DNA from: Bacteroidota bacterium
Lineage (GTDB): Bacteria; Bacteroidota; Bacteroidia; Chitinophagales; Chitinophagaceae
Length of the DNA: 5,743 bases
Direction of reading: 5' to 3'
Assembly (NCBI GenBank): GCA_028876035.1
Contig: JAGWTK010000276.1
Location: forward strand, 1 to 5,743
Shown: positions 5,405 to 5,743 of the stretch, in pieces
Layout of the letters: each line of letters opens with the position of its first letter
How positions within the stretch are numbered: the first letter of the stretch is position 1
Notes under the pieces: model-generated
What the model saw: only the letters and a program-made list of their open reading frames with translations
What the model was told of the DNA's origin: nothing
The model's database searches: none
Made by a program: the position numbers and the translations under genes

Positions 5405-5743
5405 ATGATTCGCTATTCGAGGCAGAAACGCATGCTGGTAGCCGTAGACTGTATCATCTTTGGTTACGATGGCCAGGAATTAAAACTTTTACTCATACGC
5501 CGGTCATTTGAGCCCGAAATGGGAAAATGGAGTTTGATGGGTGGGTTTGTGCAGGCCGACGAGAGTTCGGAAACCGCCGCATTCAGGGTATTGAAACAAC
5601 TCACCGGGTTGGAAAATGTGTATATGGAACAGTTGTATGCTTTCAGTCACCCCGATCGCGACCCGCTGGAAAGAACCGTTTCCCTTGCGTATTTCAGCTT
5701 GATCGATATCAATCAATACCAGCAACAGATTAGCCACGAGTAC
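5405..5743 (+). CDS. Nudix-domain protein, probable NrtR/AraR-type transcriptional regulator (3' partial)
   Basis: The frame is open from ATG 5405 to the window edge (113 residues visible). Residues 10-113 are a Nudix fold: MLVAVDCIIFGYDG (10-23), LLLIRRSFEPEMGKWSLMGGFV (28-49), then the Nudix-box position starting at Gly47. Gly47, Glu53, Arg61 and Gly68 of the box are kept. The glutamates of the R-E-U-x-E-E core are replaced: RVLKQLTGL has V62, Q65 and L66. Hydrolase activity is therefore unlikely. The sequence strongly resembles the Bacteroidota Nudix proteins of the NrtR/AraR type, about 230-240 residues long, with a C-terminal winged helix that binds DNA and a Nudix domain that senses a sugar or nucleotide ligand. 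That C-terminal part would lie beyond the right edge. Such regulators often sit beside sugar-use genes, but the neighbours are not visible. No in-frame ATG lies closely upstream; Met10 (5432) is an alternative start. Confidence 0.87.
   Translation, partial: MIRYSRQKRMLVAVDCIIFGYDGQELKLLLIRRSFEPEMGKWSLMGGFVQADESSETAAFRVLKQLTGLENVYMEQLYAFSHPDRDPLERTVSLAYFSLIDINQYQQQISHEY

Noticed and set aside
5504..5737. Minus-strand open frame and a second plus-strand frame (5527-5733) at the right edge
   Set aside because: Both overlap the Nudix coding frame that starts at 5405 and has clear family motifs; they are shadows.

Overview
The window looks like a chromosomal segment of a Bacteroidota bacterium, most likely from the Chitinophagaceae or a nearby family. 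The evidence is SprB-type surface repeats, glycine-rich lipoproteins, an OB-fold 'tRNA_anti-like' membrane protein, a DUF5777-type beta-barrel, near absence of Shine-Dalgarno sequences, and a Bacteroidota-style Nudix regulator. Family names come from reading the translations; no search was run.

Positions 1-4731 form one tightly packed plus-strand gene train of six genes with gaps of 4-25 bases. It ends at a strong hairpin terminator (4700-4731). The order is: (1) the 3' end of a long surface protein made of exact 240-bp tandem SprB-like repeats, ending in a c-type heme domain; (2) a lipoprotein with two c-type heme domains; (3) a small lipoprotein with one c-type heme domain; (4) a membrane-anchored OB-fold protein; (5) a secreted YceI-family (lipocalin-like, isoprenoid-binding) protein; (6) an outer-membrane beta-barrel of the DUF5777 type. 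Every product has an export or membrane signal except the first, whose N-terminus lies outside the window. The set therefore reads as a cell-envelope module. With four heme-binding motifs, an isoprenoid-binding-type protein and a barrel, an electron-transfer role at the outer membrane is the most economical hypothesis, but it is an inference.

Positions 4753-4995 hold a small XRE-family helix-turn-helix gene on the minus strand. It converges on the operon and shares its terminator. Positions 4996-5404 are a 409-base non-coding region between two divergent regulators; it holds only weak palindromes and no convincing promoter. From 5405 to the right edge is the N-terminal part of a Nudix-domain protein. 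Its Nudix box has lost the metal-binding glutamates, which points to an NrtR/AraR-type transcriptional regulator rather than a hydrolase.

The main points of interest are the repeat-adhesin-to-cytochrome fusion, the recurring C-x4-C-H heme motif in three consecutive genes, the conserved extra cysteines around the heme domains, and the clustering of these genes with YceI and a beta-barrel.
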